56,648 nucleotides of DNA from Promethearchaeota archaeon. GTDB lineage: Archaea; Asgardarchaeota; Lokiarchaeia; Sigynarchaeales; SOKP01. Where the stretch lies: NCBI GenBank assembly GCA_014730295.1, contig WJIN01000269.1, forward strand, positions 1 through 56,648, given 5' to 3'. Under the pieces are notes generated by a model that saw only the letters and a program-made list of their open reading frames with translations, searched no databases and was not told where the DNA came from. Below, piece after piece: positions 9,885 through 18,489 of this stretch; the first letter of the stretch is position 1; each line of letters begins with the position of its first letter. Made by a program: the position numbers and the translations under genes.

Positions 9885-10481
9885 TTAATATTTCTTGATA
9901 CGCCTTACCATTAAAAGACATATCCCAATTAGCGAAACCAAAATTAAAGCTATGGTGTATCCGGAAATCTCCAAATCAGGTCTGGACAAAGAAAGACAAT
10001 CATCATAATTATAGATAAAAACTCCCCTACTTCCCCCTGCGAGTAATATATAATCTTCTTTTTTATCTATTCCCCAACCATCAGGAATGGAAGTCGTAGA
10101 CCCCATTGATCCAAGATATAAGGGATTGGTATATGAGGAAAAATCTATTATCATTAAACCTATGTCGTCTCCTGCTGCAAATAATTCAGTTCCAGATTCT
10201 TCTGTATAATAGAGTGCATATACAATTTCTCCGAGTATTACACTCCCTATCAAGGAAAGGTTATTAAGATTTGAAATATCAACAAAACTTACATAGAGAT
10301 TATTCCCTCCAATAGCTAATCTCGAATTGCTAATTTTTTCTACACACATTCCGTTAAATCCTAAAGCTAAGGTGGTGGGAGTTTCTGGTAGATTGCTTCC
10401 ATTTAAAGGGAAGATTAAAAAAATCGATTGACCACAAGCGTAGATATAATTTCTATCAGTATCTATATATAAACCATACAA
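9885..10481 (-). CDS. LVIVD-like beta-propeller surface protein, C-terminal part (frameshifted)
   Basis: C-terminal portion of a surface protein whose N-terminal portion lies in another frame at 10463-10981. Repeats of the type YVSFVDISNLNNLSLIGSV and LMIIDFSSYTNPLYLGSM match LVIVD repeats, thought to build beta-propellers. The protein ends with ISGYTIALILV, a hydrophobic stretch and RRIKKY, which resembles a C-terminal sorting/anchor signal. The ATG at 10481 is probably not a real start: in this frame the residues just upstream (YDGYSDDYLYGLYID) continue the repeat smoothly. Best read as one gene broken by a one-base deletion near 10510, or by a sequencing error there. Confidence 0.7.
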   Translation of the reverse strand: MYGLYIDTDRNYIYACGQSIFLIFPLNGSNLPETPTTLALGFNGMCVEKISNSRLAIGGNNLYVSFVDISNLNNLSLIGSVILGEIVYALYYTEESGTELFAAGDDIGLMIIDFSSYTNPLYLGSMGSTTSIPDGWGIDKKEDYILLAGGSRGVFIYNYDDCLSLSRPDLEISGYTIALILVSLIGICLLMVRRIKKY

Positions 10482-10981
10482 GTAATCATCGCTATAGCCA
10501 TCATAATTCCATTGTAAATCACACTTGGATTATTCACGTCTGTGATATTAACAATTGGCATTCCAGCTGAATTTGCAGCGCAATAAACATAATTCCCCCA
10601 AATCTCGAGATCATAAACAGTACTTCCCACATCTATTTCGGCAGTTCGGATGGGATTAGTTTTATTGGTGATATTATATACACATACATAACTACTCGCT
10701 CCTATGATAAGGATTGTTTCCGCATCGTTCACATCTAGACAATGGACCTCATACCGTTTCGAAGTATATCCTCTCCCGAGTAATGATGGATTGATAGGAT
10801 CTGTAATATTTATAACATGTAATGGACGTTCATTTCCTGTTTGAGCAGCATACACATATTCTGAACCACTAACAACATCTCTTACGGCATAACCGTCTGT
10901 ATCATATATACCTATATTAGGTGATCCAATTTCTACAGCATTTACTCTTAATGGAATTCCTACTAATATTATGAAAACCAT
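10463..10981 (-). CDS. LVIVD-like surface protein, N-terminal part (frameshifted)
   Basis: N-terminal portion of the surface protein continued at 9885-10481. It opens with a hydrophobic stretch ending in VNA, consistent with a signal peptide, but without the usual basic N-region; upstream codons in the same frame give EKRLKK and a hydrophobic run with no ATG, GTG or TTG, so the start is uncertain. At least three LVIVD-type repeats follow, such as LHVINITDPINPSLLGRGY and VYNITNKTNPIRTAEID. After NPSVIYNG the frame runs into nonsense (IMMAIAMITCMVYI) while the neighbouring frame resumes the repeat. The offset is one missing base. The export and propeller assignment is inference from repeats. 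Confidence 0.7.
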   Translation of the reverse strand: MVFIILVGIPLRVNAVEIGSPNIGIYDTDGYAVRDVVSGSEYVYAAQTGNERPLHVINITDPINPSLLGRGYTSKRYEVHCLDVNDAETILIIGASSYVCVYNITNKTNPIRTAEIDVGSTVYDLEIWGNYVYCAANSAGMPIVNITDVNNPSVIYNGIMMAIAMITCMVYI

Positions 10982-11050
10982 AAAACAGAAAAAGATTTTT
11001 TTTAGCCTTTTTTCTATAAAAAAACACTTTTACATTTATATATGCTTTAT

Positions 11051-11070
11051 TTGACACACATGTATATAAA
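11051..11070 (-). promoter_or_regulatory. Candidate TATA box plus TGTGT-GTCAA element
   Basis: On the minus strand this reads tttatataca followed by tgtgtgtcaa, about 70-90 bases before the LVIVD-like gene. A similar pair (tatatg then tgttgtcaa) lies at 11175-11192, and a related stretch lies at 13031-13047. A TATA box is plausible; a regulatory role for the repeated element is speculative. Confidence 0.3.
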
Positions 11071-11265
11071 GATATTTTTTTCAATAATCAGATTTAGATT
11101 ATGTTAGCAATTCTTTATTCTTGATTATTTTTACGTAATGAGTGTGAAAATCGGGTAGTTCACTCCTTCTATATTTGACAACACATATAAAACTTTTACT
11201 AAAATTGGATTTATCTACATAATGATAACTAAAATGTGGAGATATATCGAAATGAAACGGAATAT

Positions 11266-12825
11266 TTATTCAAAATATCGTTTGACCAGTAATTCAGTTT
11301 TGGATGAAAATTGAGAAGTTTCTCCATGAAAATTCTCCAACTCCTTTTCAAACTCATGTTCAAAGCGTTTCAAGAAGATCTCCATTTTTTTAAACAATAT
11401 TGGGAGATATCGCTTTGCAGTTAATGCTAAAATGGTATGTCTCCCATATTCGAAATAGATCTTTACTTGATCTTTATCAATCATTCGCAGATTCTTTTTT
11501 TCATTTGTAATTTCTGATATCAATTTTAGAATACCTGACAGCCCCCCAGTAATCAAATCTTCACTCAACATACTTTGATTTTTGGAGTCAAAAGACTTTG
11601 AATATAAGCATAGAGAATTTTTATTGAATACATATAGATTTCTAAGACCATCTGCCCAATCAGATTCTTTAGAAGATAGGATTTCGGGAAGAGGCATTAT
11701 CCAGACCAAGATAATGATCAATAGTAGGGTATTTATCGCTTTAGTGAGTTCTGGAATCCACCAGAGATCTGGATACGCTAAAAAGGTTTGCAGAGCAATA
11801 ATCTTTATGAATATCCCTCCTAAAAAACCGGAAATTGCGCAAAATAGGAAAATACTAGAGATTGCCCCCCTATATTTCAGTGTATTCCGCTCGGTCGAAA
11901 AGTCTCCGCTAAACGTAATCAATAGAATCAGAGCCATAGGTAAGGCAAGTGGAAGGAAAATACTGGAAAATATTGGTCTCAAAATCCCAGAAAAAATGAT
12001 TAAAATCGAAATAATCAAAATTGCTGCGGTAAAACTCCATTTTCGCCCCATGTTATCTAAAAAAATCCCTGTCATCCCGATTGTGATAAGCAATATACTA
12101 AAAAAAGAATATGGATTTGCAAGAAGGGGCACATTGAATTCAAAGGCATTTCCGATGGTATAGCCTAAGGTTAAAAATGCTAATAAATAACCTAAATGAG
12201 ATTTTTTTAGGAGAATCTCCTTAAAGCTATAATCTGAGGTTAAGCGCTCTTCTGTTTCCACGTAGCTATAAACTCTGGAAATTCCGAATTCTATTATCAA
12301 CAATAAGATATTTACGATGAAAAACGCTATTATATTTCGATTAATCAAGATAATAAGAACGTGTGAGAAAAGAAAGGAGATAATCAGCAAATAGCTGAGA
12401 AGGCGACCCCTATTTAGGATAGTTGTTTCATGGGTGAAAATAGTTAGGAGGTCAATGAGATAAATTCCCGAAATAAAAATTAACAATGAGATCGCGAAAA
12501 TAGTATACAATAATCCAACATAAAACAAGAGAACCACCGAAATAGAGATTAAAAAAGAAAGCATAACCAAAAATCTCATCCGTCGCTTGATTTTATCAAT
12601 AAAAAAGCCCGCCAAGGCGAATGTGAGGAGAAATATGATAATTGCGACGATATTGACCAGAGAAAACACTTCATCGGTATTGAAACTAATAAAGTAGGTG
12701 AGGATAAAATCTAAGATAATTATCCAGTGGGAAAATCCAATAAAAAAGTAGAAAAACCCACGTTCGGAGAGATCAACATCTCTGACAAACACTTTTCTAA
12801 CCCAGTAGGAAATTGAGCTCTCCAT
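11266..12825 (-). CDS. MFS-like membrane carrier with C-terminal longin-like domain
   Basis: A 519-residue protein. Residues about 15-385 hold some eleven to twelve hydrophobic helices, and GFFIDKIKRRMRF in the loop after helix 2 resembles MFS motif A. Residues 396-500 leave the membrane and show a longin-type pattern: strand NLYVFNKNSL, strand CLYSKSF, helix LITGGLSGILKLISEI, strands KNLRMID, VKIYFEYG and TILALTA, then a long amphipathic helix KKMEIFLKRFEHEFEKEL. The same order occurs in the tails of the proteins at 4586-6856 and 35863-37143. The substrate is unknown. The start ATG at 12825 precedes MESSISYW; no better start is seen. The carrier call is good and the tail assignment is pattern-based. 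Confidence 0.72.
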   Translation of the reverse strand: MESSISYWVRKVFVRDVDLSERGFFYFFIGFSHWIIILDFILTYFISFNTDEVFSLVNIVAIIIFLLTFALAGFFIDKIKRRMRFLVMLSFLISISVVLLFYVGLLYTIFAISLLIFISGIYLIDLLTIFTHETTILNRGRLLSYLLIISFLFSHVLIILINRNIIAFFIVNILLLIIEFGISRVYSYVETEERLTSDYSFKEILLKKSHLGYLLAFLTLGYTIGNAFEFNVPLLANPYSFFSILLITIGMTGIFLDNMGRKWSFTAAILIISILIIFSGILRPIFSSIFLPLALPMALILLITFSGDFSTERNTLKYRGAISSIFLFCAISGFLGGIFIKIIALQTFLAYPDLWWIPELTKAINTLLLIIILVWIMPLPEILSSKESDWADGLRNLYVFNKNSLCLYSKSFDSKNQSMLSEDLITGGLSGILKLISEITNEKKNLRMIDKDQVKIYFEYGRHTILALTAKRYLPILFKKMEIFLKRFEHEFEKELENFHGETSQFSSKTELLVKRYFE

Positions 12826-13296
12826 ACAAACAACCAGTTATCATTTCGTTATTTTAATCAAATATTATTCAATCTAAGGAATAACTGTTTTTGAATTTTC
12901 GGATAGTTTAAGGCATAATCTCTTAAAATAACATCAATAATTTTTTGAACTCATCTAAATCAATATGGAAATTGAAATTAGTCCTCTTTTTAGAGAAACA
13001 AAACATTTCAAGTTCATTTTCTATAGTATATTGACACATATGTAAAATATGGCTTGCAACAAATCATTCTAGAATTCTACATTCTTGTCCAAATCTTGTT
13101 TATTTCATATTAAGCTGTAAATATAATTATAAAAAGATTCTCATTGTCAAAATACATCAAATAATATTGTGAGTTAATTAATTGGTAGTTAAAATCTTTA
13201 TCTTAAAATATCCATTGAAATAAGGGAATATAAAAAAGTATAATAAGGTTAACTGCGAATGATGATCATTAAAAACTCAAATAGGTAAAATTTAAA
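12826..13296. other. Intergenic region, 471 bases
   Basis: An AT-rich spacer between divergent genes. It must hold the promoter of the longin-tailed carrier (minus) and that of the repeat surface protein (plus; TATA-like atataaaaaag near 13228-13238). A palindromic acatatgt occurs at about 13036-13043. No gene, tRNA or repeat array is seen. Confidence 0.5.
13258..13270 (+). promoter_or_regulatory. Perfect inverted repeat near predicted transcription start
   Basis: AATGAT-g-ATCATT, a perfect 6-base inverted repeat with a one-base centre, lies 26 bases before the ATG at 13297 and about 25 bases after a TATA-like box. This is where a repressor would block initiation. Operator function is inferred from position and symmetry only. 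Confidence 0.35.
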
Positions 13297-13464
13297 ATGC
13301 AAAAAAATAAATATTATGTGTTCGCTTTAATAGCCCTTTGTTCCTTGCTTGTAATGGGGATGAGTCAAATAAATAGAATGGAATTACCTAATCCAAACTC
13401 TATAAGGTTGTCGTCTACAGAATCGTTAGGTGTTTTTGGACAAGTTGTGAATTCGAGTAAATAA
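13297..13464 (+). CDS. Signal-peptide fragment of the repeat surface protein
   Basis: A short frame of 55 residues: MQKNKYYVFALIALCSLL is a clear signal peptide (basic start, hydrophobic core), followed by an Asn/Ser-rich stretch ending GQVVNSSK and a stop at 13462. The next frame immediately continues RVNNFTDFSQDG, which matches the repeat units of the protein that follows. It is therefore almost surely the true N-terminus of the gene continuing to 15031, separated from it by one extra base (or two missing) near 13453. Confidence 0.6.
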   Translation: MQKNKYYVFALIALCSLLVMGMSQINRMELPNPNSIRLSSTESLGVFGQVVNSSK

Positions 13465-13504
13465 TTTTACAGACTTCAGTCAAGATGGAGTCTCTATTTG
13501 TTCA

Positions 13505-15031
13505 TTGTCAGACGATAAACTTGTCATTGTATGGGAAAGTAATCATCAAGATGGTGATGGATACGGGATATATGCAACTATCATCGATGCATCAACAGGA
13601 ATGAACATCACTCGAGAATTTCGTGTAAATAACTATTCCGATCGTTTACAACAGCATCCCGAAGTTTGTGCTCTTTCAGAAGATTCATTTGCGGTCACTT
13701 GGTCAAGTTCAAATCAAGATCCAGATGGCACTATGGGGATCTACATGTCGATTTTTAGCGCAACAACAGCTAAAAATATAACTGCGGAGAGTCGTGTGAA
13801 TGATTTCATTAACTATTCTCAATCTTCTTCAAAGATATGTGCACTTTCAAATAATAAATTCGTTATAGTATGGCAAAGCCAAGGTCAAAATTTAGATAGT
13901 TCCTACGGTATTTATGCAAAGGTTTTTGATTCTATGACTGGAGTGAATTTAACTGGAGAATTTCAAATAAATAATCCCCTTAACTATGATCAAAAAAGCC
14001 CTTCCATTTGTGCTCTGGCTAAAGATAAATTTGCTGTCACATGGTCAAGTGAAAATCAAGATCCCGATGGAACTTACGGTGTGTATGCGACAGTAGTTAA
14101 TGCGACAACGGGTTTTAATATAACTTCAGAATTTCGGGCGAATTATTATACCGATAATGGTCAGGCGTCTTCTTCAATCTGTTCTCTCTCCGAAGATATT
14201 TTAGCCATAACATGGTACGGTGATGAGATCGGTCCAAGTACGGATTTTGACATATTTGCACGAGTATTTAACGCCTCGACGGGTGAAAATATAACACAAG
14301 AATTTCGAGTTAATCATTTTGGTAATGGTAAACAGTGGTTTCCTTCAATCTGCTCGCTCTCTGATGACTTTTTTATTATCTCTTGGGGAAGCGAGGGACA
14401 AGACCCAGATGGAAGTTATGGTGTGTATGCAACAGTATTTAGCGCCACAATGGGAACGAATATCACCGCAGAATTCCGGGTGAATAACTACACAGATGAT
14501 GCCCAAAGAATGCCCTCAATTGCTTCCCTTTCTGAAGATAGAGTTGCATTTGCTTGGGCAAGCGAGGGGCAAGACCCAGATGGAAGTTATGGTGTGTATT
14601 CAAGGGTATTTTTCTTCAATTCGGCTCCAGAGATTACTAATCCCGGTCCATACCATGGACAATCAGAGGTTGATCTAAATCCCACACTACAATTGAACGT
14701 ATCCGATGCGAATGGGCAAGATTTAACAGTTCGTTTCTATGATAACACCTCGGGTACTCCATCTGCTCTTGGGTTTGAGACAGTTTCGGGTGGCGAATCA
14801 GAAGTAGTCTCATTGACTTGGAGCGATTTAGACTATAATACAGAATACAAATGGTACGTCCTCGTCTCGGATGGATTGGTGAGTACAACTTCAGCTCAAT
14901 TCTCCTTCACCACTAAGGAGGAGGGCATCATAATTCCGAGCTTCCTGCCGATGATATTTCTCCCTCTAACAGCCATGACGGTTTTTATAGCGGGAATATA
15001 TATCTCGAGAAAAAAGACTAAAGATGCATAA
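13505..15031 (+). CDS. Seven-repeat cell-surface protein with Fn3-like domain and TM anchor
   Basis: A 508-residue protein with about seven repeats of 55-62 residues, each built as VTWSSxNQDPDGxYGIYA, an NATTGxNIT segment and EFRVNNYTDxxQ. Residues about 370-470 form a fibronectin-III-like domain (NSAPEITNPGPYHG onward). The end is a transmembrane helix (LPMIFLPLTAMTVFIAGIY) and SRKKTK, so it is anchored with its bulk outside. The TTG at 13505 is only the first start codon in this frame; the frame is open from 13451 and the signal peptide lies in another frame at 13297-13464. Repeats at 14390 and 14561 are nearly identical at DNA level, 171 bases apart. Adhesion or surface coat is a reasonable guess. 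Confidence 0.75.
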   Translation: MSDDKLVIVWESNHQDGDGYGIYATIIDASTGMNITREFRVNNYSDRLQQHPEVCALSEDSFAVTWSSSNQDPDGTMGIYMSIFSATTAKNITAESRVNDFINYSQSSSKICALSNNKFVIVWQSQGQNLDSSYGIYAKVFDSMTGVNLTGEFQINNPLNYDQKSPSICALAKDKFAVTWSSENQDPDGTYGVYATVVNATTGFNITSEFRANYYTDNGQASSSICSLSEDILAITWYGDEIGPSTDFDIFARVFNASTGENITQEFRVNHFGNGKQWFPSICSLSDDFFIISWGSEGQDPDGSYGVYATVFSATMGTNITAEFRVNNYTDDAQRMPSIASLSEDRVAFAWASEGQDPDGSYGVYSRVFFFNSAPEITNPGPYHGQSEVDLNPTLQLNVSDANGQDLTVRFYDNTSGTPSALGFETVSGGESEVVSLTWSDLDYNTEYKWYVLVSDGLVSTTSAQFSFTTKEEGIIIPSFLPMIFLPLTAMTVFIAGIYISRKKTKDA

Positions 15032-15147
15032 AAACCAGTCTTAATTAGAATTATACTTATTTTTTTCTTTTCTTATTGTTTATTCCTTCTATAGTCATTT
15101 GGTTTCTTTTGTGTATAACGTTTAATGAAATAGTTATCGTTTTAATT

Positions 15148-16494
15148 TTACGGTTTTAAGTCTTTTAATCTCTCTTCAAAGATCTCTTGGGTCTGCTTCA
15201 TATCACTGACCACGTTTTTCAATATAGGTATCCAGAAAAATGGGATCAAAATCCAAAAAACAATTGACATCATCATCCCAGCAACATAGTTGAGGGCATC
15301 TGCGACAAATGCTCCTATCAAGGGTCCAATAGCTCTTCCTATAATATCAAAAAAATTTGTCGTTGCTAGAACAGTTCCACGATTCTCCGGCAAGTTGATA
15401 TCCGCAACGGTAGCGTACCAATTACCGTTGACCGCGCCATTTGCGAATAGCCCGACTGAAAACAGAATCACCCAAATAATAACACCCGGAGTGGATATAA
15501 CGTTCAAAATCGAACTCGGGTCAGAGACTTGGAAAGGAATTAAAAGCGCGATGAATAAGAATGGGATCGGAAAAATATTCCCAAATAGGGCCAAATGGAC
15601 ACGAGCTTTCTTATTCCCTCCCTTGAACAAATTGTCACCCACAAATCCGAAGATAATAGTCCCGATAAGCGTACTTAACAAAATCAATGCGAGAAAAATA
15701 AGAGAAATGTCGTTAGGAATGTTATGGTATTGTTTCATATATTCAAATAATAAAAACAAAATAATACCCGTGGGTATGGTATCCACAAAATTTATGATCA
15801 ACCATATATTCGATTTTTTTTGAAAGATTTTGCGTAAATCGGAGATTTTAATGCGATAGGAGTAGCGTAGCGCTTCTTCTTCGACCAGTCCGGCATAATC
15901 CTTTCCAATTCGCGAAGGTTCTCTGAATAATAGTATGAAAAAGGTCGTAATGACTCCCGCCACTCCTGCGACAAGGTATGCCATCCTCCAATCGAGAGAA
16001 CCTGCAATTGTTGCTAAGACCAGTCCTAACGCAGTCCCAATCAAAGAAGCGATAGAAAAGAATGAAAATCCTTTCGAGCGTTCCGTTTGAGAGATAAGAT
16101 CCCCGATAAGTGAGAAGATTGAGGGGATAATCGCACCGAATCCGATCGCATTAACAGAAGTGAGAAGGAAAAACATTACATATCCGGAAAATCCCGAAGG
16201 TACGAACATAGTCAACAAAGAGAAGATGGAAAAGAGAACGCTCCCCCCAAACACAATCCATTTTCGGATTATTTTATCGGCGAGATAACCAAAGATTATG
16301 ATTGAAATTCCCGAAATAATCGTATAGGAGAAGGTAAGAACGCCGAGTGGGCTAGTATTACCGCCAAACCCAAAATAGATGGAAATCAGCTCTAAATTGG
16401 GTGAAATCATGTACTGCGTTGAATATACAAAGGATATGATAATTACAAAAAGGATAATGGATAATATCGAAGAATTTCGAGGATGCTTTTTCAT
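15148..16494 (-). CDS. Major facilitator superfamily transporter
   Basis: A 448-residue carrier with about twelve predicted helices. GYLADKIIRKW after helix 2 is MFS motif A, and a similar loop (GFVGDNLFKGGNKK) occurs in the second half, as expected from the internal two-fold repeat. A charged central loop (about 195-235) separates the halves. Unlike the MFS-like protein at 11266-12825, it has no cytosolic longin-like tail: it ends with a short charged stretch (QEIFEERLKDLKP). The substrate is not predictable. It is followed on the same strand by no close partner; the winged-helix regulator upstream (16596-17081) could control it, but that is only proximity. Confidence 0.88.
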   Translation of the reverse strand: MKKHPRNSSILSIILFVIIISFVYSTQYMISPNLELISIYFGFGGNTSPLGVLTFSYTIISGISIIIFGYLADKIIRKWIVFGGSVLFSIFSLLTMFVPSGFSGYVMFFLLTSVNAIGFGAIIPSIFSLIGDLISQTERSKGFSFFSIASLIGTALGLVLATIAGSLDWRMAYLVAGVAGVITTFFILLFREPSRIGKDYAGLVEEEALRYSYRIKISDLRKIFQKKSNIWLIINFVDTIPTGIILFLLFEYMKQYHNIPNDISLIFLALILLSTLIGTIIFGFVGDNLFKGGNKKARVHLALFGNIFPIPFLFIALLIPFQVSDPSSILNVISTPGVIIWVILFSVGLFANGAVNGNWYATVADINLPENRGTVLATTNFFDIIGRAIGPLIGAFVADALNYVAGMMMSIVFWILIPFFWIPILKNVVSDMKQTQEIFEERLKDLKP

Positions 16495-16595
16495 ATATGA
16501 AATTAGATGGAACTCTGTTAAAAAATTTCCTCTTTCAGTTGGACAAATTTGATATTTGGATACCTTTTCTGGGTAATGCGGAAGGAATGGTTTGG

Positions 16596-17081
16596 TTATT
16601 TAAACTCAAATTCAGAACATAATTCACCATTTTCCTCATAACAGTCAAATAATGAATCTATTGAGTCGATATAACGATCCATAGATTCATACCATTTTTT
16701 TAAGAGGAATTTCATCCGTTTCTTGATTTCTTTGATATCGTTGGCATTATACACGTAGAGATAACCGCGCTTTTTTAGATGCTTTAAATTTTTAAGGTTT
16801 GAATATTCTTTCAAACTCATAGATTCTCTACTTATCAAGTTCATATCATATAAAGCCTGCAATGCTCGCTGAATTGAACTTCTGTCCATATCAAAAAAAT
16901 CTGTTAGTTCTGATGTTCCCACGTCGTTATTGTTTAGTAAATATGCAAATACTTGGGTCTCTAAATCATTTAGTCCAAGAATACAATTGAATAGCTTTTT
17001 GCTCTTAAACACATCCTTCTCTCGCAATTTTTCAATATCAATTCGTTCCATCTCTTCTAACTGGCTTGAAATACTTTCCAT
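16596..17081 (-). CDS. Winged-helix transcription regulator (TrmB/MarR-like)
   Basis: A 161-residue protein with a winged-helix domain at about 35-90: LGLNDLETQVFAYLL, the first helix of a TrmB/MarR-like fold, then TSELTDFFDMDRSSIQRALQ as the helix-turn-helix with DRSSIQRAL as probable recognition helix, followed by the wing. The C-terminal part is helical and charged (KEIKKRMKFLLKKWYESMDRYIDSI) and probably dimerises. A Shine-Dalgarno-like aaggtga lies 10 bases before the start. Likely targets are local genes, such as the MFS gene 101 bases downstream, but no operator is proven. The DNA-binding call is firm; the exact family is less so. Confidence 0.8.
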   Translation of the reverse strand: MESISSQLEEMERIDIEKLREKDVFKSKKLFNCILGLNDLETQVFAYLLNNNDVGTSELTDFFDMDRSSIQRALQALYDMNLISRESMSLKEYSNLKNLKHLKKRGYLYVYNANDIKEIKKRMKFLLKKWYESMDRYIDSIDSLFDCYEENGELCSEFEFK

Positions 17082-17167
17082 AAAAAATTTTCACCTTGCA
17101 AATTACACATATTAATTTGTTGATTTAATATATATGACTTTATGACTTGAAAAAATGGTTGTCGGTC

Positions 17168-17578
17168 TTATTGGTCACGAGATTTCAGTTTCTCTAGAAT
17201 ATTTTTCATCCCGTTGTAGCCCATCGCTCCCACAACTTTATTTATTAAATTGCCGTTTTGAATAAACACTGTCGTGGGAATGCCTGTTATCCCGAATCTC
17301 TGGGCTAAACTTCCATTCTCATCAACATTTACCTTAGCAAAAATAAATTCATTTCCGTATTCACTCTGAAGTTTTTCAAATACTGGAGCAAAATTTTTAC
17401 ACGGTCCGCACCACTCAGCCCAGAAATCAATAATAAGTATTGCTGAGGGATGGTCATTGATGAGTTGTTCGTATTTTTGTGGTGTATGAATCTTTATAAT
17501 GCCTTGCGGCATCGACTGGAGTTTCATATAATTTTCAAGTTTTTGTCTTCTTATTTTTTCTAACTCGTCGTCTGACAT
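17168..17578 (-). CDS. Thioredoxin
   Basis: A 136-residue thioredoxin with the active-site WCGPC (C57, C60) in DFWAEWCGPCKNFAP, the cis-proline segment GITGIPTTVFIQ, and the usual beta-alpha order. It reduces disulfides in the cytosol. It carries an N-terminal extension of about 25 residues that is charged and probably helical (MSDDELEKIRRQKLENYMK), longer than bacterial TrxA, as in several archaeal thioredoxins. It lies 86 bases after the start of the winged-helix gene on the same strand. No thioredoxin reductase is present in the window. Confidence 0.94.
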   Translation of the reverse strand: MSDDELEKIRRQKLENYMKLQSMPQGIIKIHTPQKYEQLINDHPSAILIIDFWAEWCGPCKNFAPVFEKLQSEYGNEFIFAKVNVDENGSLAQRFGITGIPTTVFIQNGNLINKVVGAMGYNGMKNILEKLKSRDQ

Positions 17579-17940
17579 ATCATCACATTTCCTAATTTAT
17601 TTTGAAAGTAATGCTTTCAATTTTCATAACTTATTTTGGGTAATTAAGGTTTGTTTTTAAATTTCTTTATTGTGAATTTAAATTCATAAGTATTAGTGAA
17701 ATGCTGAAAAATACACTCCTTCACTATCTTTTATCGTAATCTTAACAATATTTCTATTTTGAAATGCATAAAATTGAAAATTTGAGAAAAATTTTTTATA
17801 ACAAAAGAATGCTTGTTCGCATATAAAGAAGGGAATTTCGTGTTAATATTATAAAAATTTTTCAGAATCCCCTCATTTAAATAGAACTCCTATTATTATA
17901 ATATCTGAATTTGGATTATCATGAATTGGAGTGAGTGAAA
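17579..17940. other. Intergenic region, 362 bases
   Basis: A very AT-rich divergent spacer between the thioredoxin gene and the small Cys-His protein. Apart from TATA-like stretches, no gene or RNA structure is recognised. A Shine-Dalgarno-like ggagtg at 17928-17933 serves the downstream ATG. Confidence 0.5.
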
Positions 17941-18234
17941 ATGGATGAACCATATTTTTGTATGAAATGCCATCGAAAACACATTCGAGGCCAAATATAT
18001 CACGATCATTTGAAATATAAAGAACAGGAAATTAAAATTGAAAATATAGATAAATTCATCATGAAAGGTAGAATGGGGGAGGATTTAGAAGTCCGTACAA
18101 AAGAATTAAATAACGCCCTCAGAATCAATATTTATAAACAAAATGAGCTCGCATGCACCACGGATGTAGAATTTCAGAAAGATACCATTACCAAAGGCAA
18201 TATCAGAAATTATATTCAAAATAATTGTATTTAA
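17941..18234 (+). CDS. Small Cys/His protein, putative zinc-binding
   Basis: A 97-residue protein. The ATG at 17941 is chosen over the GTG at 17935 because ggag sits nine bases before it, against three for the GTG. The N-terminus has FCMKCHRKHIRG followed by HDHLKY, a CxxC plus several His that could bind one zinc ion; this resembles small zinc-ribbon-like proteins of archaea. The remainder is a charged alpha/beta region with no motif. It is monocistronic. The function is unknown; nucleic-acid or protein binding would fit but is not shown. Confidence 0.6.
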   Translation: MDEPYFCMKCHRKHIRGQIYHDHLKYKEQEIKIENIDKFIMKGRMGEDLEVRTKELNNALRINIYKQNELACTTDVEFQKDTITKGNIRNYIQNNCI

Positions 18235-18489
18235 CTTAGATATAATACGATTCTTGCTTCTTTAATCTAATCTAATTAAATTTGTCTTCAGCATAATTTT
18301 GACGGTCTAGATAATTGAAGTTTAACATCAGTTTTTAGATCTCTAAAATTTTATTCTTTAGAATAGGCAAGATTGTCTTTCCGTAAATTCAACTATTTCT
18401 ATAATTTTTAATCAAGAGTTTTAATTATGAATTTAGTTTATCTGTATAATAATTCAAAAAATCTTACAAAAAAAAGAGTTTACTAAAGG

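Noticed and set aside
11582..12163. A 193-residue plus-strand frame
   Set aside because: It lies opposite the membrane carrier gene; its composition is the mirror of hydrophobic codons and it has no independent features.
13505..14640. CRISPR-like DNA repeat array
   Set aside because: The repeats are coding units of 171 bases or so with diverged sequence; there are no short direct repeats with unique spacers.
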